Shown here piece after piece: positions 6,918-16,281 of a stretch of DNA of 29,507 nucleotides. Numbering within the stretch: the stretch's first letter is position 1; each line of letters opens with the position of its first letter. The notes under the pieces are model-generated. The model saw nothing but the letters and a program-made list of their open reading frames with translations. It did no database searches and was not told the DNA's origin. This DNA comes from CAYJIL01 sp964370235 (GTDB lineage: Bacteria; Bacteroidota; Bacteroidia; Bacteroidales; Rikenellaceae), in the NCBI GenBank assembly GCA_964370235.1, contig CAYJIL010000019.1:1-29507 (forward strand), written 5' to 3'. Made by a program: the position numbers and the translations under genes.

Positions 6918-8352
6918 CAGTTCGACACAAAAACTTGGGAAGATGAAAAAAGGAAAGATAGTAGTTGTTGGCATAGGGCCCGGCAGCCACGAAGATATAA
7001 CAGCAGCGGCACTTAATACATTCTCGGAGTGCGATGTGGTGATAGGATATAAATACTATTTTAGGTTTATCAAACACCTAATAAGAGAGGGTGTAGAGTG
7101 TATTGACACAGGCATGCGACAAGAACAAGCACGTGCCCAGCAAGCATTCGAGTATGCAAAAGCGGGCAAAAGCGTAGTTGTCATTAGCTCGGGCGATGCA
7201 AACATATATGGTATGTCGCCACTTATTTGGGAGATGAAGGAGCACGAAGGCTCAGATATAGATATAGAGGTAGTTGCAGGTATTAGCGCCTTTCAAAAGG
7301 CTGCTGCACTGCTTGGTGCACCTATTGGTCACGATTTTTGTGTTATATCAATGTCTGATCTTATGACCTCGTGGGAGCGTATCGAACGCCGCATAGAGGC
7401 AGCAGCTATTGGCGATTTTGTTACCGCAATATACAATCCCAAGAGCAATGGCCGTTACTGGCAGCTACACCGCCTAAAGGAGATATTTTTAAAGCATCGT
7501 GAACCATCTACACCAGTGGGTTTTGTGCGTCAAGCAGGCAGAGACGAGCAGAGCATACACACCTCGACACTAGCAGAGTTTAACCCCGAAGATGTAGATA
7601 TGTTTACCATCGTTATTATTGGTAACTCGCAAAGCCGCCTAATTGGCGACAGTAAGATATTGACCCCTCGTGGCTACTACAACTCTAGCGAAGATAATAC
7701 AAAGAGCATAGGTCAAAAAATTATGAGCGAGAGCTTTGCCACAATTGCAGCAGAGCTAAGCTCTAGCAACATAGAGCTAGGCCACAAATGGGCACTCTTG
7801 CATGCCATACACACAAGTGCCGATTTTGATATGGAGAATATATTATATAGCGATAGTGGCAGCGTAGAACTTATACACAAGAATATCGTTAGCGGCAAGA
7901 TAAAGCATATTGTAACAGATGTTTCGATGGCACTTTCGGGAATACGCAAAGCTGCGCTCCAAAGGTATGGTATTCAGGCGCACTGTATGCTATACGATGA
8001 CGAGGCAATCGCCATGGCTACCGAGCTAGGTATTACACGCTCACAAGCAGGCATTAGAGTGGCAGCAAGCCGCTACCCCGATGCACTATTTGTGTTTGGG
8101 AATGCCCCAACTGCACTTATAGAGCTATGCTCTCTTATGCGCAAGGGCAAGGCATCGCCTAGCGGAATTATTGCAGCACCCGTAGGTTTTGTTAATGTTA
8201 AAGAGTCGAAATACATGGTCAAAAGCTTTGCCTTAACACCCAAGCTAATTATCGAGGGTCGCAAGGGGGGTAGCAATCTTGCAGCTACACTCACAAACGC
8301 TATACTCTCGTTTGAGGATGCCGAGGATATGAAACCGGGTAGAGATCTATAA
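6907..8352 (+). CDS. cbiHC: Fusion: precorrin-3B C17-methyltransferase (CbiH/CobJ) and precorrin-8X methylmutase (CbiC/CobH)
   Basis: A 481-residue bifunctional protein. Residues 17-250 are a SAM-dependent tetrapyrrole methylase (VVVGIGPGS at 19-27, SSGDANIYG at 94-102, AIYNPKS at 174-180) that methylates C17 during ring contraction. Residues about 270-475 are CbiC, which moves a methyl group from C11 to C12 to form cobyrinate. H302 in AIHTSADFD is the expected catalytic histidine, and FGNAPTAL closes the active site. The start at 6907 overlaps cbiK by 11 bases. An ATG at 6943 would give MKKGKIVVVGIGPG, closer to the usual family start. The two steps are separated in the pathway, so the fusion is organisational rather than direct channelling. 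Confidence 0.93.
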   Translation: MQSSSSTQKLGKMKKGKIVVVGIGPGSHEDITAAALNTFSECDVVIGYKYYFRFIKHLIREGVECIDTGMRQEQARAQQAFEYAKAGKSVVVISSGDANIYGMSPLIWEMKEHEGSDIDIEVVAGISAFQKAAALLGAPIGHDFCVISMSDLMTSWERIERRIEAAAIGDFVTAIYNPKSNGRYWQLHRLKEIFLKHREPSTPVGFVRQAGRDEQSIHTSTLAEFNPEDVDMFTIVIIGNSQSRLIGDSKILTPRGYYNSSEDNTKSIGQKIMSESFATIAAELSSSNIELGHKWALLHAIHTSADFDMENILYSDSGSVELIHKNIVSGKIKHIVTDVSMALSGIRKAALQRYGIQAHCMLYDDEAIAMATELGITRSQAGIRVAASRYPDALFVFGNAPTALIELCSLMRKGKASPSGIIAAPVGFVNVKESKYMVKSFALTPKLIIEGRKGGSNLAATLTNAILSFEDAEDMKPGRDL

Positions 8353-8362
8353 AATATAGGGT

Positions 8363-9547
8363 ATGAAATTTTATGTTGTTGGTATAGATGATAACTCATC
8401 GCCTAGCCTAGGGGCTCGGGTGATGAGTATTATTGCTTGTAGTAAGGTATTTACGGGAGGGGCACGCCACTACGAGATAGTAAAGCATTTGCTGCCACCA
8501 AACCACAAGTGGATAAATATCACACCGCCTATGTCATCGCTATTTGAGCAGTATAGCCAACACAGTAGCATTGTGGCATTTGCATCTGGCGATCCGCTTT
8601 TCTATGGCTTTGCATCAACCATACAAAGGCTATGCCCAAAGGCACAAATTGAGGTTTTCTCACACTTTAATTCGCTGCAACAGCTAGCACACACAGCGCT
8701 AATACCCTATCACAATATGCACACGGTGTCGCTAACGGGGCGCAACTGGCATATGTTTGACCAGAGCCTAATTAGGGGCGAGAGCATGATAGGTATACTA
8801 ACAGATAATAGCAAGCACACACCTAGGTTAATTGCTCAAAGAATGGTAGATTATGGCTATACCAACTACACAATTACAGTGGGAGAATTACTTGGCAACC
8901 AACACAAAGAGAGGGTACAAACCCTAACAGTTGCAGAGGTAGCGAGCAAAGATTTTAGCTATCCCAACAATATGATTCTACAAAAAACCAAGGATAGGCT
9001 ACAACCTTTTGGCATAGCAGATAGCGAGTTTATGCACCTAGATGGGCGAGAGAAGATGATTACCAAAAAGGCTATTCGCCTTGCTAGCCTGTCGGAACTA
9101 AACCTTGCACAAAGTAGCGTAATGTGGGATATTGGCTTTTGTACGGGTTCGGTATCAATTGAAGCAAAGCTACGGTTTGCACACCTAGTGGTGCACTCGT
9201 TTGAGGTTAGGCATGAGTGTCAAGAGATTATCGACTACAACACAAAAAAGTTTGGAGCAGTGGGCATAAACTCCCATATAGGAGACTTTTTAACACAAGA
9301 TATAAGTGCGCTACCAGTGCCCGATGCAGTATTTATAGGGGGGCACGGAGGCAAACTTTCACAAATTGTTAAAAAGTGCTCAAGTATAATGAACCCCAAG
9401 GCTGTAATCGTCTTTAACTCGGTTACGCTAGATAGCCACGATGCCTTTTTAGAGGCTATAAAAGAGAACTCTTTAACACTAGAGAGTAGCTATCAAATAA
9501 AGGTAGATGATTATAATAGTATAACAATAATAAAAGCAGTAAAGTAG
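8363..9547 (+). CDS. cbiET: Precorrin-6Y C5,15-methyltransferase (decarboxylating), CbiE-CbiT fusion
   Basis: A 394-residue CobL-type protein. The N-terminal half (to about residue 205) is the CbiE methylase, with FASGDPLFYG near residue 75. Its first motif reads VVGIDDNSS instead of the usual GxGPG glycine-rich turn. The C-terminal half is CbiT, a Rossmann methylase with MWDIGFCTGSVSIEA as its SAM motif, followed by AVFIGGHGGKL. Together they methylate C5 and C15 and remove the C12 acetate carboxyl group. The gene starts 10 bases after the CbiHC stop, and its own TAG overlaps the next start by one base. Confidence 0.92.
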   Translation: MKFYVVGIDDNSSPSLGARVMSIIACSKVFTGGARHYEIVKHLLPPNHKWINITPPMSSLFEQYSQHSSIVAFASGDPLFYGFASTIQRLCPKAQIEVFSHFNSLQQLAHTALIPYHNMHTVSLTGRNWHMFDQSLIRGESMIGILTDNSKHTPRLIAQRMVDYGYTNYTITVGELLGNQHKERVQTLTVAEVASKDFSYPNNMILQKTKDRLQPFGIADSEFMHLDGREKMITKKAIRLASLSELNLAQSSVMWDIGFCTGSVSIEAKLRFAHLVVHSFEVRHECQEIIDYNTKKFGAVGINSHIGDFLTQDISALPVPDAVFIGGHGGKLSQIVKKCSSIMNPKAVIVFNSVTLDSHDAFLEAIKENSLTLESSYQIKVDDYNSITIIKAVK

Positions 9548-11358
9548 TGGAGGCAACTAAAGCAATAATATTGAGCTCGAAAGAGGGTATCGAAATAGCT
9601 CGCACAATTCAAAAAGAGATTGGCGATGCCAAAATAGTATCTATACACGAGCACGAGGGGGCAACCAAGGTAGACTCTATTGGAGAGTGGGTAGCAGCAA
9701 ATTTTGGTAGCCACAAGGCACTTATATTTATCTCCTCGACAGGCATAGCCGTTAGAGCTATTGCACCTTGCATTGGCGATAAATATAATGACCCAGCAGT
9801 TATATCGGTGGATATGTCGCAAAGGTTTGTGGTTTCGATTTTGGCAGGGCACATTGGAGGGGCAAACACGCTAACTAATGAGGTAGCACACATACTTGGT
9901 GCAACACCAGTTGTTACAACACGTAGCGATGCACAGCAGCTATGGGCACTTGACACACTTGCACAAAAATTTGGCTGGGCTGTAAGTAGCAATAAGATGA
10001 ATAGCCAAATAGCTAGTTTTGTGGGTGGTGAGCCTTGCGCCCTACTTCTTGAAACTAGAGACAAAGGTTGCGATTATTTAGAGAGTAGCCGCCCTGCCCA
10101 CGTAGATATATATTATAGGTTCGAAGATATTGACACCTCTAAATATAAATTACTCATAAGCGTTTCACCTCGTATATTTAGTTGCGATATTGCCACTATA
10201 CAATACCACCCAAAGGTACTTGCCTTGGGTGTAGGTTGTCGCAAAGATTGCCCTAGCCAAGGTATTGCAGAGCATATAGCCTCTGAGCTAACAAAGGGCG
10301 CTATTTCGCCTCTTTCGATAAGGAGCATTAGCACAATAGAGTTAAAAAAGGATGAGCCACTAATGGGCGAACTTGCCACATACTTTGGCGTGGGTTGCGA
10401 GATTTTCTCGTCACAAGAGCTAGCCTCGATTACCACCCCAAACCCATCTGCTAAGGTAGAGGAGGTAACTGGCTCGTGCTCTGTTAGCGAGGCATCGGCA
10501 ATAGCTAGTACAAGCTATGGAGAGCTACTTATAGAGAAGAGAAAAGCTTGCATTACTAGTGGTGGTGATTTTACCTTTGCCCTAGCGCAAGATAGATCGT
10601 CGCTGCGTGGTGGCCATATAGAGATAGTGGGAGCAGGACCGGGCGACCCAGAGCTTGTGTCGGTAAGAGGAAAACGATTGCTCCAAATGGCAGATCTTAT
10701 TCTCTATGCTGGCAGCCTTGTACCCATCGAGCTTACACACTATGCCAAAGATGGAGCTACTGTGCGCAGTTCGGCATCTATGAACCTAGAGGAGCAGTTT
10801 GAGATAATGAAAAGTTTTTATGACAGAGGGCTACTTGTTGTGCGCTTGCACACGGGCGACCCTTGCATATATGGCGCAATACAGGAGCAAATGGCTCTTT
10901 TTGACGAGCACCATATGTCATATCATATTACACCGGGAATATCGTCATTTCAGGCGGCTGCAGCGGCTCTACGTTCACAGTTTACAATACCCGAAAAGGT
11001 GCAAACCATCATTCTCACACGTGGCGAGGGACGCACAGCAATGCCCGATAAGGAGAAGCTACATTTGCTAGCACGCTCACAAAGCACCATGTGTATATTC
11101 CTTAGTGCTACGGTGGTAGACAAGGTGCAGCAAGATTTGCTTGAGCACTACCCTGCTACAACTCCCGTTGCCGTATGTTACAAACTAACATGGCGTGACG
11201 AAAAGATTATTCGTGGTGAGCTACAAAGCTTAGCATCAATAGTTAAAGATAACAATCTCACTCTAACGACAATGATAGTGGTGGGTGAGGCTATAGATAA
11301 TCGCCAAGGGCTTTCACGCCTTTATGCCGATGAGTTTAAACACATATTCAGATATTAA
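9547..11358 (+). CDS. cbiGF: Fusion: cobalt-precorrin-5A hydrolase (CbiG) and cobalt-precorrin-4 C11-methyltransferase (CbiF)
   Basis: A 603-residue fusion. CbiG covers residues 1 to about 350: FISSTGIAVRAIAP at 61-74, LAGHIGGANTLTNEVA at 99-114, and the C-terminal LALGVGCRKDCP domain at 225-236. It opens the lactone ring and releases the C2 unit as acetaldehyde. CbiF covers about 355-603 (EIVGAGPGDPELVSVRG, LHTGDPCIYGA, VTPGISSFQ-like ITPGISSF) and methylates C11. CbiF makes the substrate CbiG uses, so the fusion joins consecutive steps. The start codon is GTG, overlapping the previous TAG in TAGTG. No closer ATG is available. CbiG marks the anaerobic pathway. Confidence 0.94.
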   Translation: MEATKAIILSSKEGIEIARTIQKEIGDAKIVSIHEHEGATKVDSIGEWVAANFGSHKALIFISSTGIAVRAIAPCIGDKYNDPAVISVDMSQRFVVSILAGHIGGANTLTNEVAHILGATPVVTTRSDAQQLWALDTLAQKFGWAVSSNKMNSQIASFVGGEPCALLLETRDKGCDYLESSRPAHVDIYYRFEDIDTSKYKLLISVSPRIFSCDIATIQYHPKVLALGVGCRKDCPSQGIAEHIASELTKGAISPLSIRSISTIELKKDEPLMGELATYFGVGCEIFSSQELASITTPNPSAKVEEVTGSCSVSEASAIASTSYGELLIEKRKACITSGGDFTFALAQDRSSLRGGHIEIVGAGPGDPELVSVRGKRLLQMADLILYAGSLVPIELTHYAKDGATVRSSASMNLEEQFEIMKSFYDRGLLVVRLHTGDPCIYGAIQEQMALFDEHHMSYHITPGISSFQAAAAALRSQFTIPEKVQTIILTRGEGRTAMPDKEKLHLLARSQSTMCIFLSATVVDKVQQDLLEHYPATTPVAVCYKLTWRDEKIIRGELQSLASIVKDNNLTLTTMIVVGEAIDNRQGLSRLYADEFKHIFRY

Positions 11359-11363
11359 AAGAT

Positions 11364-12401
11364 ATGATATTCGATATTAAGAAGCTAGATACAAGGTATC
11401 AAGATGCAATGCAAGATAAGATAGATGATCTTACAAAGCCAAAGGGTTCGCTAGGTCTTTTAGAGGATACAGCCATTAAAATTGGTATGATTCAAGAGAG
11501 CCTATCTCCACAGCTTTGCAAGCCACACCACATAGTATTTGCTGCCGACCATGGCATCACAGACGAGGGTGTGAGCATTTCGCCAAAGGAGGTTACCAAG
11601 CAGATGATATATAACTTTATAGAGGGAGGTGCGGGAGTAAACTTTTTGGCTCGTCAACACAGCATAAAGCTAAAGGTTGTTGATGTAGGCGTTGATTACG
11701 ACTTTGGAGACAGCACACCCCAAATTATAGATCGTAAGATTAGACGCTCGACTCGCAACTATTTGTACGAGGCTGCAATGAGCACAGCAGAGGCACAAAA
11801 GGCACTTGAGATTGGCACACAAATAACACAAATGTGCTATGAGGATGGTTGCAACATAATTAGCTTTGGCGAGATGGGTATATCAAACACCTCATCCTCG
11901 TCTATGTGGATAAGCCTGCTTATGAATATACCTCTAAAAGAGTGTGTGGGAGCAGGATGTGACCACTCAGGCGGTATAGTCGCACACAAATATAAGGTAC
12001 TAGATGCAGCACTACAAAACTACAAAGGCGATGGCTCGCCATACGATGTAATGTGCTATTTTGGGGGTTATGAGATGGTGGCAGCAGTTGGCGCTATGCT
12101 AAAGGCGGCCGAGTTGGGAATGATAATCGTAGTAGATGGTTTTATTATGACAGCCTGCATGGCTATGGCAGCAAAGCTTAACGAAAATGTACTTAGCTAT
12201 GCGCTATTTGGGCATCAGGGCGACGAGGCAGCACACAAAACAGCACTCTCAAGACTAGGGGCAAAGCCACTTTTACACCTGAATCTTCGCCTTGGCGAGG
12301 GAACAGGAGCGCTATGTGCCTACCCTATCATAGAGTCTAGTGTTAGAATGGTTAACGAGATGGCATCGTTTAGGTCATTTGATGTAAGCAAATATTTTTA
12401 G
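11364..12401 (+). CDS. cobT: Nicotinate-nucleotide:dimethylbenzimidazole phosphoribosyltransferase
   Basis: A 345-residue CobT, normal in length. It activates the lower-ligand base (5,6-dimethylbenzimidazole or a related benzimidazole or purine) to its alpha-ribotide phosphate. Diagnostic segments are LTKPKGSLGLLE near residue 23, FAADHGITDEGVS near 59, FGEMGISNTSSSS near 168 and LGEGTGA, with the catalytic Glu at 312. It lies 5 bases after cbiGF and 3 before cbiL. No gene for making dimethylbenzimidazole (bluB or bza) is in the window, so the base used here is not known. Confidence 0.96.
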   Translation: MIFDIKKLDTRYQDAMQDKIDDLTKPKGSLGLLEDTAIKIGMIQESLSPQLCKPHHIVFAADHGITDEGVSISPKEVTKQMIYNFIEGGAGVNFLARQHSIKLKVVDVGVDYDFGDSTPQIIDRKIRRSTRNYLYEAAMSTAEAQKALEIGTQITQMCYEDGCNIISFGEMGISNTSSSSMWISLLMNIPLKECVGAGCDHSGGIVAHKYKVLDAALQNYKGDGSPYDVMCYFGGYEMVAAVGAMLKAAELGMIIVVDGFIMTACMAMAAKLNENVLSYALFGHQGDEAAHKTALSRLGAKPLLHLNLRLGEGTGALCAYPIIESSVRMVNEMASFRSFDVSKYF

Positions 12402-12404
12402 GCT

Positions 12405-13115
12405 ATGAACAGTAACGAAATATTGGTTGTTTCGCTAGGTGCTGGCGACCCCCAGCAGGTGACAATAAAGGCATTAAGAGCACTAGAGAGAGCAGATGTT
12501 ATTTTTTGCCCATACACCATAATGGGACAAAAAAGACTATCTCGTTCAGAGGCAATATTAGAGTCTCTAGAGATTGATAGCAAAAAAATAGAGAGCTATC
12601 ATTTGCCCATGAGCAAAGAGCGAGGAGCAACAATCGAGGTGTATAAGGGCGTTGCAGCCAAGTGTATTGAGCTATACAAAAAAGGGCTAACAATAGCAAT
12701 TACAGCCGAAGGTGATGGAGGTTTTTACTCCTCGTCACAGTATATTAGCGAGATAGTTGCACAAAGTGGTATAGCAGTTAGGCGCATATCGGGTGTACCT
12801 GCCTTTATTGAATGTGCAGCACTTGCGGGCATGCACGTTGTGAGCGCAGACAAGTCGCTTGTTGTAATACCATTGCTAGAGAGTGCAGCTAAGGCAAAAG
12901 AGCTGCTCGATGCAGGGTCAAACATTGTTTTCATGAAGCTAACACAGTCCCAAGAAGCTATAAAAGAGCTGCTTGCAGAGTGTGGCGATAGTGCTAAATT
13001 TCACTATATCGAGAACTGTGGCGTCAAAGGCAAAGAGTATTACAGCTCCGACACACAAACAATATTGGCAAGGAAATTCCCCTATTTTTCTATTTTAATT
13101 GTAGAGAGCAAATGA
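12405..13115 (+). CDS. cbiL: Precorrin-2/cobalt-factor II C20-methyltransferase
   Basis: A 236-residue SAM-dependent methylase of the CbiL/CobI type, usual length. The N-terminus VVSLGAGDPQQVTIKALRAL is the glycine-rich SAM motif, and DVIFCPYTIMG is typical of the C20 enzymes. AEGDGGFYSSSQYI corresponds to the family's GDPxFYS segment, with Pro replaced by Gly. GVPAFIECAALAG follows. It methylates C20 straight after cobalt insertion by CbiK, so it is the first ring methylation of this block. It overlaps the binding-protein gene by ATGA. Confidence 0.92.
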   Translation: MNSNEILVVSLGAGDPQQVTIKALRALERADVIFCPYTIMGQKRLSRSEAILESLEIDSKKIESYHLPMSKERGATIEVYKGVAAKCIELYKKGLTIAITAEGDGGFYSSSQYISEIVAQSGIAVRRISGVPAFIECAALAGMHVVSADKSLVVIPLLESAAKAKELLDAGSNIVFMKLTQSQEAIKELLAECGDSAKFHYIENCGVKGKEYYSSDTQTILARKFPYFSILIVESK

Positions 13116-14245
13116 GATATTTTGTAAACATAGTAGCTCTTGTTTTTTTGGTTGCTCTATGCTCTTGCGGCGCTAGGGGCAAAAGCGACAAGAAGGTAAT
13201 ACAAAGTGGTGGCGACACACTTTTGGTTGAATATGCCAAAGGTTTTAGTGTTGTAGATTGTGGCGAGTATAGTCTAGTAGAGATACTAGACCCTAGTGGC
13301 GAGAGTAAAAAAACATACTCTTATGTTTTGGCTGACAAGCACATCTCACTAGACTCTCTACCCAAAGGGTATCAAGTGATACGCACCCCCATTAACAAGG
13401 CTATATGTATGACTACACTACAACTATCGGGCTTTATAAAGCTAGGCGAAGTTGAGCGTGTTGTGGGAATTACAAGCACCAAATTTGTGCAAGACAGCAC
13501 CATTAAAAGCGGCCTTAACAGTGGCAGGGTAAAGCGCATAGGCATAGAGGGAGAGTTTGATAACGAAGTGGTTATGAATATCTCGCCCGATGTCATCTTT
13601 ATTTCGCCATTCAAGCGTGGCGGATATGGAGCAATCACCGAACTTGGTATAGCAACATTCAACTATCTTGGCTACAAAGAACCATCGCCACTAGGGCAAG
13701 CAGAGTGGATAAAGCTAATAGGCATAATGACGGGAGAGCAAGAGAGAGCCCAGCAGATATTCGCTCAAACCAAAGAGCGATACCTCACACTAAAGGCAAA
13801 GGTAAAGGATGTGGAGCAACGCCCAACTATTCTTAGCGGCGAGCTACACTCGGGTAGCTGGTATGTAGTTGGTGGCAAAAGCTACCTAGCACACCTGTTC
13901 GAAGATGCTGGTGCAAACTACTTTATGCATGGCGATAGCCGCACGGGGGGCTTTTATATAGATTACGAAAAGGTGTATGCTCAGGGGCATGATGCCGACT
14001 ACTGGCGCATAGTGAATAGCCACAATGGAGAGTTTAGCTACAAAGCATTGGGAGGCGCAGATAGTAGATATAGCGACTTTAAAGCATACAAGGAGCGCAA
14101 TGTTATATATTGTAATTTACGAGAAAAACCATTTTACGAAAGAACACCAATGGAGCCAGATGTGGTGCTTGCCGATCTTATAAAGATCTTTCACCCCAGC
14201 CTACTTGCAGAGCACAAAGGAGTTTACTATACACTTTTGAAATAG
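13112..14245 (+). CDS. btuF: ABC transporter substrate-binding lipoprotein, BtuF/FecB-like
   Basis: A 377-residue exported protein. The N-terminus is a lipoprotein signal (hydrophobic stretch ending VALCSCG), with C19 the likely lipidated residue. The body follows the helical-backbone binding-protein fold of BtuF, FhuD and FecB: RVVGITSTKF, a NEVVMNISPDVIFIS first-domain segment, and a C-terminal DADYWRIVNSHNGE-like second lobe. It should catch a corrinoid or metal chelate in the periplasm and pass it to the FecCD-type permease encoded directly downstream with no spacing. Location in a cobalamin operon argues for corrinoid. Related proteins for iron chelates look alike, so specificity is inferred. 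Confidence 0.82.
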   Translation: MRYFVNIVALVFLVALCSCGARGKSDKKVIQSGGDTLLVEYAKGFSVVDCGEYSLVEILDPSGESKKTYSYVLADKHISLDSLPKGYQVIRTPINKAICMTTLQLSGFIKLGEVERVVGITSTKFVQDSTIKSGLNSGRVKRIGIEGEFDNEVVMNISPDVIFISPFKRGGYGAITELGIATFNYLGYKEPSPLGQAEWIKLIGIMTGEQERAQQIFAQTKERYLTLKAKVKDVEQRPTILSGELHSGSWYVVGGKSYLAHLFEDAGANYFMHGDSRTGGFYIDYEKVYAQGHDADYWRIVNSHNGEFSYKALGGADSRYSDFKAYKERNVIYCNLREKPFYERTPMEPDVVLADLIKIFHPSLLAEHKGVYYTLLK

Positions 14246-15271
14246 ATGAATAAAAGAGTAATATTTATAATAGTTATCGCCATTGGCATATTGCTATTTA
14301 TGCTAAACCTTGCACTTGGGAGCATAGAGATTCCCTTTGATGCAGTGTGGCAGATAGTAGTAGGCAGCTACGAGGGAAGCGAGGTTTATAGCAATATTGT
14401 TATGAAATCACGCCTACCTGCCATCATCACAGCTTTGTGTGCAGGGGCAGGGCTCTCGATTAGTGGTCTTCAGATGCAAACACTATTTGGTAACCCACTA
14501 GCTGGTCCCTCAGAGCTTGGTATTAGTGCAGGGGCAAGCCTTGGTGTTGCGCTAGTGATACTTCTATCGGGAAACCTTGTGGGCGAGGCACTCATCAACC
14601 TTGGTTTTTTTGGCGAAGTGGCACTAACGGTAGCCGCTATCACGGGTGCTATGGTGGTAATGTTTATAATACTTGCAATATCTAAATATGTCAAAGGTAG
14701 TGTGACGCTGCTAATTGTGGGTGTGATGATTGGCTATATAGCCTCGGCACTCATTGGTGTTCTAAAGTTCTTTAGCACCGACGAAGATGTAAAGGGGTAT
14801 GTTATATGGGGGCTAGGTAGCTTTGCAAAGGTATCGGGCGGTAGCATTATTCCCTTTGTCACATCTATGGTAGCGCTTATACCACTATCATTTTTGCTAA
14901 TTAAGCGACTTAATATAATGCTACTAGGCGATAGATATGCAGCAAGTCTTGGGCAAAGCGTAAAGAGTGCACGCCTATGGACAATTATATCATCGTGCAC
15001 AATTACAGCTGTCGTTACAGCCTACTGTGGCCCAATAGTGTTTTTGGGGCTTGCCGTTCCACACCTGTGTAGAATGATATTTACTACGTCGGACCATCGC
15101 ATACTTATGCCTGCGGCGGCTCTAGTTGGTGGTGTGCTAGCTATGCTATGCAACCTTATTGCTCGTATGCCGGGCATGGAGGGAGCACTGCCTATAAACT
15201 CGGTAACGGCTCTAATTGGTGCACCCATAGTGCTATCGGTTATCTTTGAGCGAAAAAAGAGGAGATCTTAG
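14246..15271 (+). CDS. btuC: ABC transporter permease, BtuC/FecCD family
   Basis: A 341-residue integral membrane protein with about ten helices. It shows family hallmarks: SRLPAIITALCAGAGLSISG, LQMQTLFGNPLAGPSELGIS, YCGPIVFLGLAVPHLCRMIF, and the C-terminal ALPINSVTALIGAPI-VLS stretch. It forms the channel dimer of a BtuCD-type importer for corrinoids or metal chelates. The ATG follows the binding-protein TAG directly, so translation is probably coupled. The matching ATPase starts 4 bases downstream. Confidence 0.9.
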   Translation: MNKRVIFIIVIAIGILLFMLNLALGSIEIPFDAVWQIVVGSYEGSEVYSNIVMKSRLPAIITALCAGAGLSISGLQMQTLFGNPLAGPSELGISAGASLGVALVILLSGNLVGEALINLGFFGEVALTVAAITGAMVVMFIILAISKYVKGSVTLLIVGVMIGYIASALIGVLKFFSTDEDVKGYVIWGLGSFAKVSGGSIIPFVTSMVALIPLSFLLIKRLNIMLLGDRYAASLGQSVKSARLWTIISSCTITAVVTAYCGPIVFLGLAVPHLCRMIFTTSDHRILMPAAALVGGVLAMLCNLIARMPGMEGALPINSVTALIGAPIVLSVIFERKKRRS

Positions 15272-15275
15272 GGGT

Positions 15276-16280
15276 ATGAAAAACAGAGTAATTAGCCTTA
15301 ATAACCTTACAATAGGATATAAAGAGAGGAGCACCACAAAGGTGGTAGCCAAAGGGATAGACGCCAAACTCAAAACCGGCGAGCTAACAGCACTGCTTGG
15401 CTCAAACGGTATTGGCAAGTCTACTCTACTTAGAACCCTAACTCTAAATCAACCACTACTAGGTGGTGAGATACGCTTTGGCGAGAGATCATTTTTGGAG
15501 TACCAAGGCAAAGAGCTTGCAAAGCTAGTGAGCATAGTACTAACCGATCGTATCGAGCTAAAAAACACCACTGCTGCCCATCTTGTGGCAATGGGGCGTG
15601 CGCCATACACTGGTTTTTGGGGAAGGGTATCTAGCGAAGATCAAAAGATTGTAGATGATGCACTATCGATGATAAAGATAGATCATTTGCGAGATAGAAT
15701 GGTAGATAGCCTTAGCGATGGCGAGCGTCAAAAAGTAATGATAGCAAAGGCACTAGCACAGCAAACTCCTATAATCATTCTTGATGAGCCAACGGCTTTT
15801 CTCGACTTTCCTAGCAAGGTAGATGTTATGCAGATACTACACCGCCTAACACGAGAGGCAGGAAAAACGGTACTGCTCTCGACTCACGATTTAGATTTAG
15901 CACTACAAATTGCCGATCGTGTGTGGCTTATGGATAGTAGTAGCAAACTACACGTTGGTGTGCCCGAGGATTTGTCGCTAGATGGTACGTTGAGCAATTT
16001 CTTCGAACGCAAAGGTATAGCCTTTGATAAGGATAGTGGTTTATTCAAGGTAGAGAATAGTGTCGCAAGAAAAATGCGCATGGTAGGACATGGGCACCGC
16101 TTTGCAATGATTCGCAAGGCGATGCTACGCAACGGTGTGCTGGCAAGCTCGTTTATCGAGCAGTGTGACTCAGACTTTGATTTTATTATAGAGGTAAAAA
16201 AAGAGTCCCTAACTATTTGTTATACTAGTGGTAAGCAGGTAGAGCTACATAAAATCGAAGATCTATTAAAGTATATTTAG
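15276..16280 (+). CDS. btuD: ABC transporter ATP-binding protein, BtuD/FecE-like, with C-terminal extension
   Basis: The chosen ATG at 15276 gives 334 residues. The open frame extends up to a TTG at 15246, but that would overlap the permease by 26 bases, and MKNRVISLNNLTIGY is a natural start. Walker A GSNGIGKST is at 42-50, signature LSDGERQK starts near 146, Walker B IIILDEPTAFLD near 167, and the H-loop His at 204. It powers import by the permease encoded just upstream. The ATPase core ends near residue 255. About 80 further residues (DKDSGLFKVENS to the end) contain a small domain of unknown role not present in E. coli BtuD. Confidence 0.88.
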   Translation: MKNRVISLNNLTIGYKERSTTKVVAKGIDAKLKTGELTALLGSNGIGKSTLLRTLTLNQPLLGGEIRFGERSFLEYQGKELAKLVSIVLTDRIELKNTTAAHLVAMGRAPYTGFWGRVSSEDQKIVDDALSMIKIDHLRDRMVDSLSDGERQKVMIAKALAQQTPIIILDEPTAFLDFPSKVDVMQILHRLTREAGKTVLLSTHDLDLALQIADRVWLMDSSSKLHVGVPEDLSLDGTLSNFFERKGIAFDKDSGLFKVENSVARKMRMVGHGHRFAMIRKAMLRNGVLASSFIEQCDSDFDFIIEVKKESLTICYTSGKQVELHKIEDLLKYI

Positions 16281-16281
16281 G

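Noticed and set aside
9609..10064. A 151-codon minus-strand open frame opposite cbiG
   Set aside because: It is antisense to well-conserved CbiG motifs and has no recognisable domain of its own.
15246..15275. TTG start for the BtuD-like ATPase
   Set aside because: It would overlap the permease by 26 bases and add residues outside the family. The ATG at 15276 gives a natural ABC ATPase start.
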